Origin: an uncultured Clostridia bacterium
GTDB taxonomy: Bacteria; Bacillota; Clostridia; Oscillospirales; CAG-272
NCBI GenBank assembly: GCA_944391815.1
Contig: CALXUV010000068.1
Coordinates: forward strand, 1 to 52,333
Length of the DNA stretch: 52,333 nt
Reading direction: 5' to 3'
How positions within the stretch are numbered: position 1 is the first letter of the stretch; every line of letters begins with the position of its first letter. Position numbers and translations under genes: made by a program. The notes below the pieces were generated by a model that worked only from the letters and a program-made list of their open reading frames with translations, made no database searches and had not been told where the DNA came from. Below are positions 17,818 to 28,935 of this stretch, one piece after another.

Positions 17818-18570
17818 ATGAAAAAGATAAGAGTCACTGTTTGGAACGAATACAGACACGAACGTATGGAACAGGCAGTAAAGGAAATCTATCCCGACGG
17901 AATACATAACGTAATAAAAGACATACTCAGCGAGTGCGACGACGTCGAGGTGACAACTGCTACGCTTGATATGCCCGACCAAGGTCTCCCGGACGAGGTC
18001 CTTGACAACACAGACGTTCTTATATGGTGGGGACATATGGCTCACGGTGAGGTAAAAGACGAACTGGTAAACAAAATCAGAGAGAGAGTTTACAGACACG
18101 GAATGGGATTTTTCGCCATCCATTCCGGACATCATTCAAAGCCTTTCCGTGCCATCGTCGGAGCAACGGGTGATCTTACCTGGGGTGCCGATCAGCCTCA
18201 GATAGTCTGGAACATAATGCCTCAGCATCCAATCGCAAAAGGTATTCCCGAAAAGTTCGGACTTTTCGAAGAGATGTACGGAGAACCCTTCCGGATTCCG
18301 CAGCCTGATGAACTGATCTTTGCTTCCTGGTTCAGAGACGGTAATATATTCCGCACCGGATGCACTTTTTACAGAGGTGTAGGAAAGGTATTTTACTTCC
18401 AGCCCGGACATGAGTACTGCCGCAGCTTCTACAATGAGCATGTGCGCACGGTTATAAGAAACGCTGTACACTGGCTTTACACAGAGCTTCCGGAAACAGT
18501 AAAGGACCTTAGCTGCCCGCAACAGAAAGTACCGGTAACCGAACTTCTGAAAACAGAGCTCAGCCACTGA
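17818..18570 (+). CDS. ThuA-like protein (trehalose-utilisation family)
   Basis: A 250-residue cytosolic protein of the ThuA/class I glutamine amidotransferase-like fold. Recognisable pieces are the N-terminal KIRVTVWNEYRHE, DVLIWWGHMAHGEV, GFFAIHSGHHSKPF and VFYFQPGHEYCRSFYNEHV. ThuA proteins occur in sugar-utilisation loci; in rhizobia ThuA acts with ThuB on disaccharides, but the biochemical role in Firmicutes is unsettled. The nucleophile Cys of true amidotransferases is not present in the usual elbow position. The ATG at 17818 was chosen because it follows the promoter at 17746 and a GTGGGG ribosome-site-like stretch; the longer open frame would run back across the RNase J leader. It lies 85 nt upstream of lacZ and is probably cotranscribed. 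Confidence 0.85.
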   Translation: MKKIRVTVWNEYRHERMEQAVKEIYPDGIHNVIKDILSECDDVEVTTATLDMPDQGLPDEVLDNTDVLIWWGHMAHGEVKDELVNKIRERVYRHGMGFFAIHSGHHSKPFRAIVGATGDLTWGADQPQIVWNIMPQHPIAKGIPEKFGLFEEMYGEPFRIPQPDELIFASWFRDGNIFRTGCTFYRGVGKVFYFQPGHEYCRSFYNEHVRTVIRNAVHWLYTELPETVKDLSCPQQKVPVTELLKTELSH

Positions 18571-18610
18571 GAACGGTCGTTTAAGTCAGATCGGATCTGG
18601 TCAGCCGTAA

Positions 18611-21658
<3,048 letters not shown>

Positions 21659-21674
21659 CAATGAGATTATAAAT

Positions 21675-21757
21675 AAAAAAACGGCTTGTCAACCTGCCTC
21701 GGAATGTATGCGTTAATTTACCGCAATCCCGTAGCTTTTGTGCCTTGCCGTTTTTTT
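21675..21757. terminator. Possible bidirectional terminator between lacZ and mecA
   Basis: AAAAAAACGGC (21675-21685) is a perfect inverted match to GCCGTTTTTTT (21747-21757). The 61-nt loop is long, but each arm gives a T-tract on one strand, in the gap between two convergent genes. Confidence 0.45.
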
Positions 21758-21871
21758 ATGTTTTTACCGGTAATTTGTTTATTGAACAGTCAATTTTTTC
21801 AGAATGCCCTCTCGGTTTTTGCTTCTTTTTCCGGATTAATGCTTTTGATAGATACAAATATCTATCGGTGA

Positions 21872-22432
21872 TTATGAAAATGCTCCGAGAGTTTCAACAG
21901 CTCTTTTTTTGCAGATAACCTTGCAGTGTTCAGAAAGATAACTTTCACTTACATTTACAGCAGACCTTGCTCCATATTCAAAAGCATACGCCAGATGGTA
22001 CGAATTTGCTGCGACAAGGCGCAGCCAGTACCTGTTTTCCGCCTCCCGAAGTGCGCTCGAACTACCTTTGAAGCCGAGAATTTTAAGTTGTGCGCAAAGC
22101 TTTATCAAATTGTCAAGACTTTCGAAAACAAAATATCCCGTTTTCCTTTTTCCGTGGCTGTGCGGCTTTTGCTCCTTTCCGGATGCAATCTTTGATACGA
22201 ATATTTCGCAGCCTCCGTCACTGCTCTGGTAAATATGTATAAACACTCGTGCGCTTCCTGCGTCAAAACCGGTTTGGCTTTTAGCTTCGCTAAGCAGCTT
22301 CCTGAATATTTTCTGTGTCTCTTTTTCGCTGTAATCCATTTTTTCAACGGTTATCTTATATTCGAGTAAGTCTTCTTTCGTCAGCGAAATTTTTATTTTA
22401 TCACCCGATATTCTTATAAGTTCCAAACTCAT
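21872..22432 (-). CDS. mecA: Adaptor protein MecA
   Basis: Adaptor that delivers substrates (in Bacillus, ComK and ComS) to the ClpC/ClpP protease. The N-terminal SLELIRISGDKIKISLTKEDLLEY is the substrate-binding domain signature. The C-terminal domain (about 105-186) contains FESLDNLIKLCAQLKILGFKG and the aromatic YWLRLVAANSYHLAYAFEYG that faces ClpC. At 186 residues it is somewhat shorter than Bacillus MecA (218), with a shorter acidic linker. AAAGG is close to the ATG. It is monocistronic. Together with ComEC in this window it hints at a competence-capable ancestor, but MecA is also a general stress adaptor. Confidence 0.9.
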   Translation of the reverse strand: MSLELIRISGDKIKISLTKEDLLEYKITVEKMDYSEKETQKIFRKLLSEAKSQTGFDAGSARVFIHIYQSSDGGCEIFVSKIASGKEQKPHSHGKRKTGYFVFESLDNLIKLCAQLKILGFKGSSSALREAENRYWLRLVAANSYHLAYAFEYGARSAVNVSESYLSEHCKVICKKRAVETLGAFS

Positions 22433-22653
22433 CAGCCTTTCTTACGGTAATTAATCTTTTCACATATATTATATAATTTTTTCAAAGTTTTGTGTATCCC
22501 CAAATTATTTGCAGATATGGAAACTTAAGTCAAATTACCTGCTTTTTTTACTTATATTCACAAAAAAGGGATTTTTTTCAAAATAACTGTCTGCCTTTCA
22601 TGTAAATAATATGTAATATCCGGATTAAATTTATTGACAGGCAAACAAAAAGG

Positions 22654-22682
22654 TTGACAAAACGGGGGATTTTGTGTATAAT
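22654..22682 (+). promoter_or_regulatory. Consensus sigma-A promoter of mgtE
   Basis: TTGACA (22654-22659), a 17-nt spacer, TATAAT (22677-22682). All twelve box positions match consensus. Transcription would start near 22689, leaving a 220-nt leader before mgtE, so control must act after initiation or through a repressor. Confidence 0.9.
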
Positions 22683-22740
22683 ACTAGTGATACGAATGAG
22701 CTGTTTTTCGTAAAACTATTCAGAAAAAGAGGTGAAACAA

Positions 22741-22839
22741 ATGATTACAGCAGATTGCGGCAGTCCGAGCGGCGTCGGGCGAAGTACGCCGAAAACAGAC
22801 TTAAACAACTGCTGTTTTCGTTTGTTTCCGGTAACATAA
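22741..22839 (+). CDS. Leader peptide ORF upstream of mgtE
   Basis: A 32-codon ORF beginning MITADCGSPSGVGRSTPKTD and ending RLFPVT, with a good ribosome site (GAGGTGAAACAA before the ATG). It starts about 50 nt after the expected transcription start and ends 68 nt before mgtE. Two hairpins lie inside it: CGGCGT/ACGCCG (22770-22775, 22786-22791) and CGAAAACAG/CTGTTTTCG (22790-22798, 22812-22820), sharing two bases. A third, CTGCTTTT/AAAAGCAG (22854-22861, 22882-22889), lies directly before the mgtE Shine-Dalgarno. The layout matches a translation-controlled attenuator such as the proline/acidic MgtL-type leaders that sense Mg2+. Function is inferred from position only. Confidence 0.55.
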   Translation: MITADCGSPSGVGRSTPKTDLNNCCFRLFPVT

Positions 22840-22907
22840 CCTGAGCCGACCGACTGCTTTTCCGCTGAAAAGACAACAGCAAAAAGCAGAAAGGTAGGTT
22901 AATCATT

Positions 22908-24257
22908 ATGAAAGACAAAGTTCTGACACTGCTCGTCGAGCACAATTTCCCCAAACTCCGCGCTTTACTAAGCGAAATGAACCCGGCAGACCTCTCCGTT
23001 TTACTTACTGAAATACCCGCAAGCACCCTGACAGTTGTATTCCGGCTGCTTCCAAAGGATCTTGCATGTGAAACCTTCGTCGAAATGGACGCAGACTCCC
23101 AGCAGCATCTGATTACCGCTTTCAGCGATCCGGAACTCAAAGAAGTCCTTGATAAGCTTTTCGTTGACGACACGGTTGACATTATAGAAGAAATGCCGGC
23201 AAACGTTGTGAGAAAAATCCTGAAAAACTCATCCCCGGAAAAAAGAGTGATAATAAACGAAATCCTCAATTATCCGGAAAACAGCGCCGGCTCTCTTATG
23301 ACAGTAGAGTATGTAAGTCTCCACAAGGAAATGACTGTTTCGGAAGCTTTTGAAAAAATCCGCAGAGACGGCGTAAACAAAGAAACCATCTATACCTGTT
23401 ACGTAACCGACGGAAAACGCATTCTCCTCGGTATTGTCACTGCAAAAAATCTGATGCTGGCTAAACCTGAAGATTTGATATCGGATCTGATGGAGACAAA
23501 CATTATTTCCTGCAAAACATCAGATAACGGCGAAGAAGTTGCTCATATAATCGAAAAATACGGGCTGATAGCGTTGCCCGTCGTTGACAACGAAAACCGA
23601 CTTGTGGGCATCATCACATTCGATGACGCCATGGACGTTATCAAAGAAGAAACCGATGACGAATTCATGAAGATGGCCGCTATTCAGCCTCTTGATCAGA
23701 ATTACTTCAAGACTTCAGTTTTTTCGCATTCAAAAAAGCGAATCGTCTGGCTGATGGTTCTTATGCTGTCGGCAACCTTTACCGGACTTATAATTACCGG
23801 TTTTGAAAACGCCCTCACCGCCCTTCTCGTTTCATTTATCCCTATGCTGATGGATACCGGCGGAAACAGCGGTTCGCAAAGCTCGGCAATTATTATAAGA
23901 GGGCTGGCAACCGGAGAAATAAAGCTTTCCGACTTCGGACGGGTAGTATATAAGGAATTCCGTATAGCACTTATTGTCGGAGTGATTCTTGCTGTTGTAA
24001 ACGCCGCAAGACTCTGGCTGCTTAACGTTGTTGTATACCACAATCCTGACGGACTTGTAAGAGAAATGCTGGTTGTCGGTATAACTCTCATTGCCACTGT
24101 GGTTACGGCAAAGGTTTTCGGTTGCTGTCTTCCTATGCTGGCAAAAAAACTGAAACTTGATCCGGCTCTTATCGCATCTCCTATTGTCACGACACTCGTC
24201 GATACCACGACCGTGCTTATTTACTTCGCAGTTGCGGTAAATGTTTTCGGTTTCTGA
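22908..24257 (+). CDS. mgtE: Magnesium transporter MgtE
   Basis: Mg2+-gated Mg2+ channel in the cytoplasmic membrane. The 449 residues show the helical MgtE N domain (about 10-125), two CBS domains (about 130-250, with GIVTAKNLM and GIITFDDAMDVI), a connecting plug helix and five membrane helices from about 285. The pore signature PMLMDTGGNSGSQSSAIIIR is intact. The N and CBS domains act as the Mg2+ sensor that shuts the pore. AAGGTAGG lies before the ATG. It is the only protein gene of its unit apart from the upstream leader ORF, and ends at a strong terminator. Confidence 0.96.
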   Translation: MKDKVLTLLVEHNFPKLRALLSEMNPADLSVLLTEIPASTLTVVFRLLPKDLACETFVEMDADSQQHLITAFSDPELKEVLDKLFVDDTVDIIEEMPANVVRKILKNSSPEKRVIINEILNYPENSAGSLMTVEYVSLHKEMTVSEAFEKIRRDGVNKETIYTCYVTDGKRILLGIVTAKNLMLAKPEDLISDLMETNIISCKTSDNGEEVAHIIEKYGLIALPVVDNENRLVGIITFDDAMDVIKEETDDEFMKMAAIQPLDQNYFKTSVFSHSKKRIVWLMVLMLSATFTGLIITGFENALTALLVSFIPMLMDTGGNSGSQSSAIIIRGLATGEIKLSDFGRVVYKEFRIALIVGVILAVVNAARLWLLNVVVYHNPDGLVREMLVVGITLIATVVTAKVFGCCLPMLAKKLKLDPALIASPIVTTLVDTTTVLIYFAVAVNVFGF

Positions 24258-24324
24258 ATCAATCATATAGATCTTATTTTCGCACGACTCAATTTAAAAA
24301 ATTAATAAAAAATTCCGTAAATTC

Positions 24325-24363
24325 AGCCCCTGATGAAAGCTTTCATCAGGGGCTTTGTTATTT
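24325..24363 (+). terminator. Strong intrinsic terminator after mgtE
   Basis: A 30-nt perfect palindrome (24325-24354) with arm AGCCCCTGATGAAAG is followed by a T-rich tail. It lies 68 nt after the mgtE stop and can also serve the convergent BrxD-like gene. Confidence 0.9.
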
Positions 24364-24506
24364 ATTTAAGTTTTAATTTTTAACTTCATCGGTTTTGCGT
24401 TTTAAAAAACATTTTCTGATTTTAAATAAAGCATTTAAATTGTAATATTTTAATAACAGAGCAACCGTTTAAGGCTGAAACCGGAAAATTTACACAATTT
24501 TATTGA

Positions 24507-25823
24507 TTACAGTTCGAAATCTTCGAGGCTGTCGTCTTCGCTTGATGCCGATGCAGGTTTTAACTCTCCTGACGCTTTGCCCATTACTTCGGAAAATCCG
24601 ACTCCGGGGTTTTGTCTCATTATATGGAGCAGTCCTATATAACTGCGGATTATTTCTCGAGGCGTAATCATACTGTCAGCCCCTGCTTTTTCAAGACACA
24701 TTCCGAGAAATGCCGTATTTTCCTCTGTTCCGATCGGAAGCTGATATCCGTAACAGTCGGAATATAACTTTCCTACCCTGGTTATCAGCGCAAAAAGCTC
24801 ACTGTCTGTAAGCCTTACAAGGCGTATGACCGGTCCCGCAAGATTTCTGAACTGACCGCCCATAAGCATGCCGTCCGAAAGTCTTGACCGAAGTGCGTCA
24901 TAGCTGAAAAGTCCACGTCTTGTGTCCTCAAGAAAAGCCGGAGTACCAACAAAAATCACACCGAAGTAGGGTGCTTTACCCTGTAACGTGTCATTGAAGA
25001 TCGAAAGTATTTTTTCGTAGTTGTTTTCCCTTGACACACGGTTTGTTATCTTATAAAGGTTGACACACTCGTCGATATAAACCATCAGCCCCTTGTAGCC
25101 TATCTGCTTTACGAATTCCGCTGTGAGTTTTAAGTAGTCATACCAGTTTTCATCCGTTATAATTCCCTGAACCCCGAGCTCACGCCTCGCCTCGGTCCTT
25201 GTCAGATATTCTCCTCTCAGCCACCTCAGCGCATCCGATGCCTTACGGTCGTCCCCCTCAGTCTTAGCCTCATAATAGCGGCTGATAACGGTTGCAAAAT
25301 CAAATCCGCCCACCTTATCTTCAAGACAGCGGGTGACTCCGAATATCGCCTTTTTCATCTCGGCGGCAAAAACCGGACTTTCAGTGCTGATACCGGATGC
25401 TACAAGCTCCGACTGCTTTTCCGAAAGCCATCTTGCTATAATTGACTGCATCGCTCCGCCGTCGGGGGAGGTTTTTGTCGCCATGTTCTTTATAAGCTCA
25501 CGGTATGTTGCTATTCCGGCTCCGTTAGTTCCGCACAGTCTTCTCTCAGGAGACAGATCGGCATCCATTGTCACAAAACCGCTTTCCAGTGCGTATCCGC
25601 GAATCAGCTGAAGTAAGAAGCTTTTTCCGCTTCCGTATCTTCCGACAAGAAAACGGAGAGAACTTCCCCCATCTGCCACATTTTCAAGGTCTTCAAGCAA
25701 CGCTTCGGTTTCTTCTTTACGTCCTATCGCCACATACGGTGCGCCCTCCCTCGGAACAACGCCGGCAGAAAGTGCGCCGATAAGCTGGCTCAGTATTCGC
25801 TTCGGTACCTTTTTTTCCATCAT
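24507..25823 (-). CDS. BrxD-like P-loop ATPase (DUF2791)
   Basis: A 438-residue ATPase of the DUF2791 family, which includes BrxD of type 2 BREX phage-defence systems. Walker A GRYGSGKS is at 61-68 in RFLVGRYGSGKSFLLQLIRG, and the Walker B-like GLMVYIDECVNLYKI is near 260. Sensor-type VIFVGTPAFLEDTRRGLFSY and SRLSDGMLMGGQF follow. The last 30 residues are Ser/Asp/Glu-rich. Its start overlaps the TerB-N gene stop by 4 nt (ATGA), so the pair is coupled. Known relatives sit in operons with TerB-N/C proteins and often a large SF2 helicase; no helicase lies here, since the next gene downstream is the convergent mgtE. No BREX methylase (PglX), PglZ or BrxC is present, so this is not a BREX locus. 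Confidence 0.85.
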   Translation of the reverse strand: MMEKKVPKRILSQLIGALSAGVVPREGAPYVAIGRKEETEALLEDLENVADGGSSLRFLVGRYGSGKSFLLQLIRGYALESGFVTMDADLSPERRLCGTNGAGIATYRELIKNMATKTSPDGGAMQSIIARWLSEKQSELVASGISTESPVFAAEMKKAIFGVTRCLEDKVGGFDFATVISRYYEAKTEGDDRKASDALRWLRGEYLTRTEARRELGVQGIITDENWYDYLKLTAEFVKQIGYKGLMVYIDECVNLYKITNRVSRENNYEKILSIFNDTLQGKAPYFGVIFVGTPAFLEDTRRGLFSYDALRSRLSDGMLMGGQFRNLAGPVIRLVRLTDSELFALITRVGKLYSDCYGYQLPIGTEENTAFLGMCLEKAGADSMITPREIIRSYIGLLHIMRQNPGVGFSEVMGKASGELKPASASSEDDSLEDFEL

Positions 25824-27592
25824 TCTTCTCCTTTATCCTGCGGAATACCGCACGTCAGCTCAGATATTTCATCTGTATACCACTCGGAAATAACATAAAA
25901 ATCCCCGTCCGCAATTACCGCAACATCCCCGATAATGTCTGTCAGCCGTTCGTTAAGCATGTCAGCCATTGCATCTCCGAGCATATTTGATTCCTTACAA
26001 AGCTTATAATATTCCGCCTTATCTCCGACAAGAACAGCTTTCAAAGCCTTAAGCCAGAAGTCATCAGAATCTGCCGACAGTTTTGCAATCCGATCGGGAT
26101 CATCCGTTTTCCCGACAATATTTTCGGGATATACATTCTCATCTTCCTGCTCAAACGCCGACACCAGCCTTTCCGTTATCTGCCAGGAGTTTTTCTCAAT
26201 TTCTCCGGCTTTTTCAGGCGTGAACTTTTCTGACGCCGGCATATACAGCTTTTCGTAATCCGGAATTTCCGGCTTTTTTAACACCGTTTTGTTAACTGAC
26301 GCAAACGGTTCTGAGCTTGTCATTTCTTCAATGTTTTTTCTGATTGACTGCTTTACTTCCGCTCCTATTCCGCTGACTGTAAGCGTCTGTTTTATTCCGA
26401 GCCGACCTCTCAGACAGTTTTCTGCGTATCTCGTTATGTCGGATACCGTTTTTCTTATCAGCGACGATCTGGTCACAAGAACACATTCGCAGGTTATAAT
26501 TCTTTTTACGGCACTGGTCCTGTACGCGCCATAAAAACTTTCTCTTGATATTTTACAGGTCTGCGTCAGCTCATTTTGAATTTTTTTATCGGATTTCAGC
26601 AGCTCCGTTAGCTCTTTAACTACTGCTCTTTCAATGTATTTATCGTAAATTTCTCCGTATCCGGCATAATATTTGCTCTTTCTGAAATCATAACCGCCGG
26701 AAAGGGAAATCAGTTTTGCAACGGAATTTTCCGTTTCTCTGCTGTCAGACTCGGTATAAATCTCCGGCATGGGTGCGTTTTCAAGTACTCTCCTGTAAAC
26801 ATCACTGCCGTAGATAACTGACGGGACCGGCAGCTGATATATAAGGCATATATCCGCAAGCCAGCTGCACATGTCTTTCATGAGCGCTTCCCCGCTTTCC
26901 GGATATCCGCAGATAAATTCAGCCATGCGACCAGCTCTTTCTGACGGAGTCATCTTAGAAGTCAGGTTTATAAGTTCATACAGGTAAAGGTATTTATAGG
27001 CTTCATCGACTTCGGGATACATACCTTTTCTCAGCATGCTTCTGAAACCTATATAACAGTCAAGTTGATTTTCGCTCAGCTGAGCATACTGCGGGTACAC
27101 AGAACGGTAACTGACATTTCCGGAAAATTCTTTTTCACGGTCATAAAGTTTTTCACCGTCTCTTACAAATCTTTCGCTTGACGGTGAGAAAAGTGTCGGC
27201 ACCGCAATGCTTACTTTTTTCAACAGAGGATTGTTTTCCGGAACATACTCCTTTACCACGTTGCTTTTGCGTTTTGCTTCGAAATATTTGTCACGTTCTT
27301 TAAGCCAATTGTCAAAATCCGGCTTTTCTCCCTGTTCCGGAACAGTGGTTATCGGAGGATACCGCAGGCTTTTCGTTTCACCGTAAACTTCAAGTTCTAT
27401 TTCAACGGTATCGGTGTCTTTGCTTTCAGTTATCTGATATTTATTCTTCTTCACGGGAGGCAGAAGGTCTTCCCGTGTCCAGTAGCTGTCGTTTTCATCT
27501 ATACCCACGGCAACTTCTCTCCTTCCGTTACTAAATAAATTTTCATAACGCAAAAATGCGCCCGGTCTGACCGGAATATTATTGATACTCAT
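25820..27592 (-). CDS. TerB-N/TerB-C domain protein
   Basis: A 590-residue protein with the TerB-N signature QLSENQLDCYIGFRSMLRKG followed by YPEVDEAYKYLYLYELINL (about residues 160-205) and a TerB-C-like C-terminal region (about 490-590, LWLKALKAVL-type helix and YVISEWYTDEISE). Comparative genomics places TerB-N/C proteins with AAA ATPases and helicases in predicted DNA-processing or stress systems; no biochemical role is established. It overlaps the BrxD-like gene by 4 nt. The start is unsettled. The promoter -10 box (27601-27596) ends 3 nt before the ATG at 27592, so the mRNA would be leaderless, or translation begins at the in-frame GTG at 27508, which has AAGGAG about 10 nt upstream. 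Confidence 0.82.
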   Translation of the reverse strand: MSINNIPVRPGAFLRYENLFSNGRREVAVGIDENDSYWTREDLLPPVKKNKYQITESKDTDTVEIELEVYGETKSLRYPPITTVPEQGEKPDFDNWLKERDKYFEAKRKSNVVKEYVPENNPLLKKVSIAVPTLFSPSSERFVRDGEKLYDREKEFSGNVSYRSVYPQYAQLSENQLDCYIGFRSMLRKGMYPEVDEAYKYLYLYELINLTSKMTPSERAGRMAEFICGYPESGEALMKDMCSWLADICLIYQLPVPSVIYGSDVYRRVLENAPMPEIYTESDSRETENSVAKLISLSGGYDFRKSKYYAGYGEIYDKYIERAVVKELTELLKSDKKIQNELTQTCKISRESFYGAYRTSAVKRIITCECVLVTRSSLIRKTVSDITRYAENCLRGRLGIKQTLTVSGIGAEVKQSIRKNIEEMTSSEPFASVNKTVLKKPEIPDYEKLYMPASEKFTPEKAGEIEKNSWQITERLVSAFEQEDENVYPENIVGKTDDPDRIAKLSADSDDFWLKALKAVLVGDKAEYYKLCKESNMLGDAMADMLNERLTDIIGDVAVIADGDFYVISEWYTDEISELTCGIPQDKGEE

Positions 27593-27595
27593 TAC

Positions 27596-27624
27596 ATATT
27601 ACCACAAAAAAACTGCCATGTCAA
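27596..27624 (-). promoter_or_regulatory. Promoter of the TerB/BrxD-like operon
   Basis: TTGACA (27624-27619), a 17-nt spacer, TAATAT (27601-27596) on the minus strand: a near-perfect sigma-A promoter whose -10 box nearly touches the annotated ATG. Confidence 0.8.
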
Positions 27625-27632
27625 TATTGACA
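27619..27632. promoter_or_regulatory. Palindrome supplying the -35 boxes of both divergent promoters
   Basis: TGTCAATATTGACA is a perfect 14-bp palindrome. Its left half is the -35 (TTGACA) of the minus-strand TerB promoter; its right half is the -35 of a plus-strand promoter toward the PAP2 gene. A protein bound here would block both. Confidence 0.7.
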
Positions 27633-27654
27633 AATGTTTTTTTTGTGATAAAAT
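27627..27654 (+). promoter_or_regulatory. Promoter of the PAP2 phosphatase gene
   Basis: TTGACA (27627-27632), a 16-nt spacer containing a T-run, TAAAAT (27649-27654), reading toward the PAP2 gene 145 bp away. Confidence 0.6.
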
Positions 27655-27799
27655 AATATGGTAGGTTTAAAACGGTGTACAAAATATATAATATGCGTAA
27701 CAGAGTTATTGCCTTTAACTTTGGCAACCGCTGAAATTTTTCATTAATTTCCGTACCGTTTCAATAACTTAAGTCCGATAGTTTTATGAGGTGAATAAA

Positions 27800-28768
27800 T
27801 TGGATTTTGCCATATCAATACTTAAAGCTCTGGAAAAGATCCGAAACCCTTTCCTTGATTTTCTTTTCCAGTCAATAACACGTCTCGGAGAAGAAGTCAT
27901 AGTTCTCGGTATTATCTGTATTTTTTACTGGTGTCTGAATAAAAATACCGCTTACCGGCTCGGAATAGTGTTTTTTTCATCCGGAATTGCAGTTCAGAAT
28001 CTTAAAGTCGCTTTCGCCGTTCCCAGACCTTTTGTCATAGATCCTTCTCTTACTCCCTGTGAAAGTGCTTTGCCTTCCGCTACCGGATACTCGTTTCCGA
28101 GCGGGCACACTCAGAGTGCAACCGCTCTTTACGGATTTTTCGGCTTGACTTTGAAAAAACGTGCCATAACCATCGCCTGTTTTGCAGCCGTTTTCCTGGT
28201 TGCCTTTTCAAGGCTTTATCTCGGCGTTCATACAATTTATGACGTTGCTGTTTCTTTCCTTGTCACTATTATTATGGTCCTCGCCGTTAACAGATTTTAT
28301 CCTCGTTTTGCCTCCGGAAAGCATGATCTTGTGCTTGCCTCGGTACTCTCCGCCGTTTCGGTATTGACTGCGGTTTTCAGCTACCTGCTTGCCTATTCCG
28401 GTCATGCGGAGTTTGGTCAGATCGGCGACTGTTTCAAAAGTGCCGGAGCAGGACTGGCGTTCGGTATCGGTTTTTATATTGAAAGAAAATTCGTAAAATT
28501 CGATCCGACAGAGGGCTCTCCGCTTTTTCAGGTACTAAAGCTTATTTTCGGTGTTGCGGGTGCGATGATTATAAAATCGCTGCCCAAACTTATTGCGGAA
28601 AACAATCTTGCAGTTGACTTTATCCGTTACTTCCTTGCCGTGATTTTTGTAATTTTAATCTACCCTTTGATTTTTTCAGCGATCTCAAAAAAGCTCAACT
28701 TCAAATCGGGCTCCGGCAAAACCGAAACCGAAAAAAGCTTAACCGGAAACGAGAGTGACCAAGTCTGA
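27800..28768 (+). CDS. PAP2-family membrane phosphatase
   Basis: Integral membrane lipid phosphatase of the PAP2 superfamily (phosphatidate or undecaprenyl-diphosphate type). All three catalytic motifs are intact: KVAFAVPRP (69-77), PSGH (100-103) and SRLYLGVHTIYD (137-148). About eight hydrophobic helices follow one another to a charged, Lys/Ser/Glu-rich tail. I prefer the TTG at 27800, since GAGGTG lies 6 nt upstream; the GTG at 27791 is inside that site but would add only three residues. It is divergent from the TerB/BrxD-like operon through a shared palindrome. The substrate is not determinable, though undecaprenyl-PP recycling is a fair guess. Confidence 0.88.
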   Translation: MDFAISILKALEKIRNPFLDFLFQSITRLGEEVIVLGIICIFYWCLNKNTAYRLGIVFFSSGIAVQNLKVAFAVPRPFVIDPSLTPCESALPSATGYSFPSGHTQSATALYGFFGLTLKKRAITIACFAAVFLVAFSRLYLGVHTIYDVAVSFLVTIIMVLAVNRFYPRFASGKHDLVLASVLSAVSVLTAVFSYLLAYSGHAEFGQIGDCFKSAGAGLAFGIGFYIERKFVKFDPTEGSPLFQVLKLIFGVAGAMIIKSLPKLIAENNLAVDFIRYFLAVIFVILIYPLIFSAISKKLNFKSGSGKTETEKSLTGNESDQV

Positions 28769-28869
28769 ATTTATTTGTATTAAAGTCAAAAAATTAGCCG
28801 CTTCCCGTTAATACCGCTTTATCACGGATTTTCTTTAACGTTAAATTTAATTAACAAATGCGAAAACTA

Positions 28870-28898
28870 TTGACATTTTTTCACTCTTATGGTAATAT
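28870..28898 (+). promoter_or_regulatory. Consensus promoter of the HPr-like gene
   Basis: TTGACA (28870-28875), a 17-nt spacer, TAATAT (28893-28898), 37 nt before the ATG at 28936. Confidence 0.85.
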
Positions 28899-28935
28899 TA
28901 CAGTATAAGAAATATGTATGAAAAGGAGTTTTGAT

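Noticed and set aside
22689-22907. M-box (ykoK) Mg2+ riboswitch upstream of mgtE
   Set aside because: The conserved GGUGAGGCUCC-type and later M-box motifs are not visible, and a translatable ORF occupies the leader.
24507-27592. Complete BREX defence island
   Set aside because: Only a BrxD-like ATPase is present; PglX methylase, PglZ, BrxC and other core BREX genes are absent from the window.
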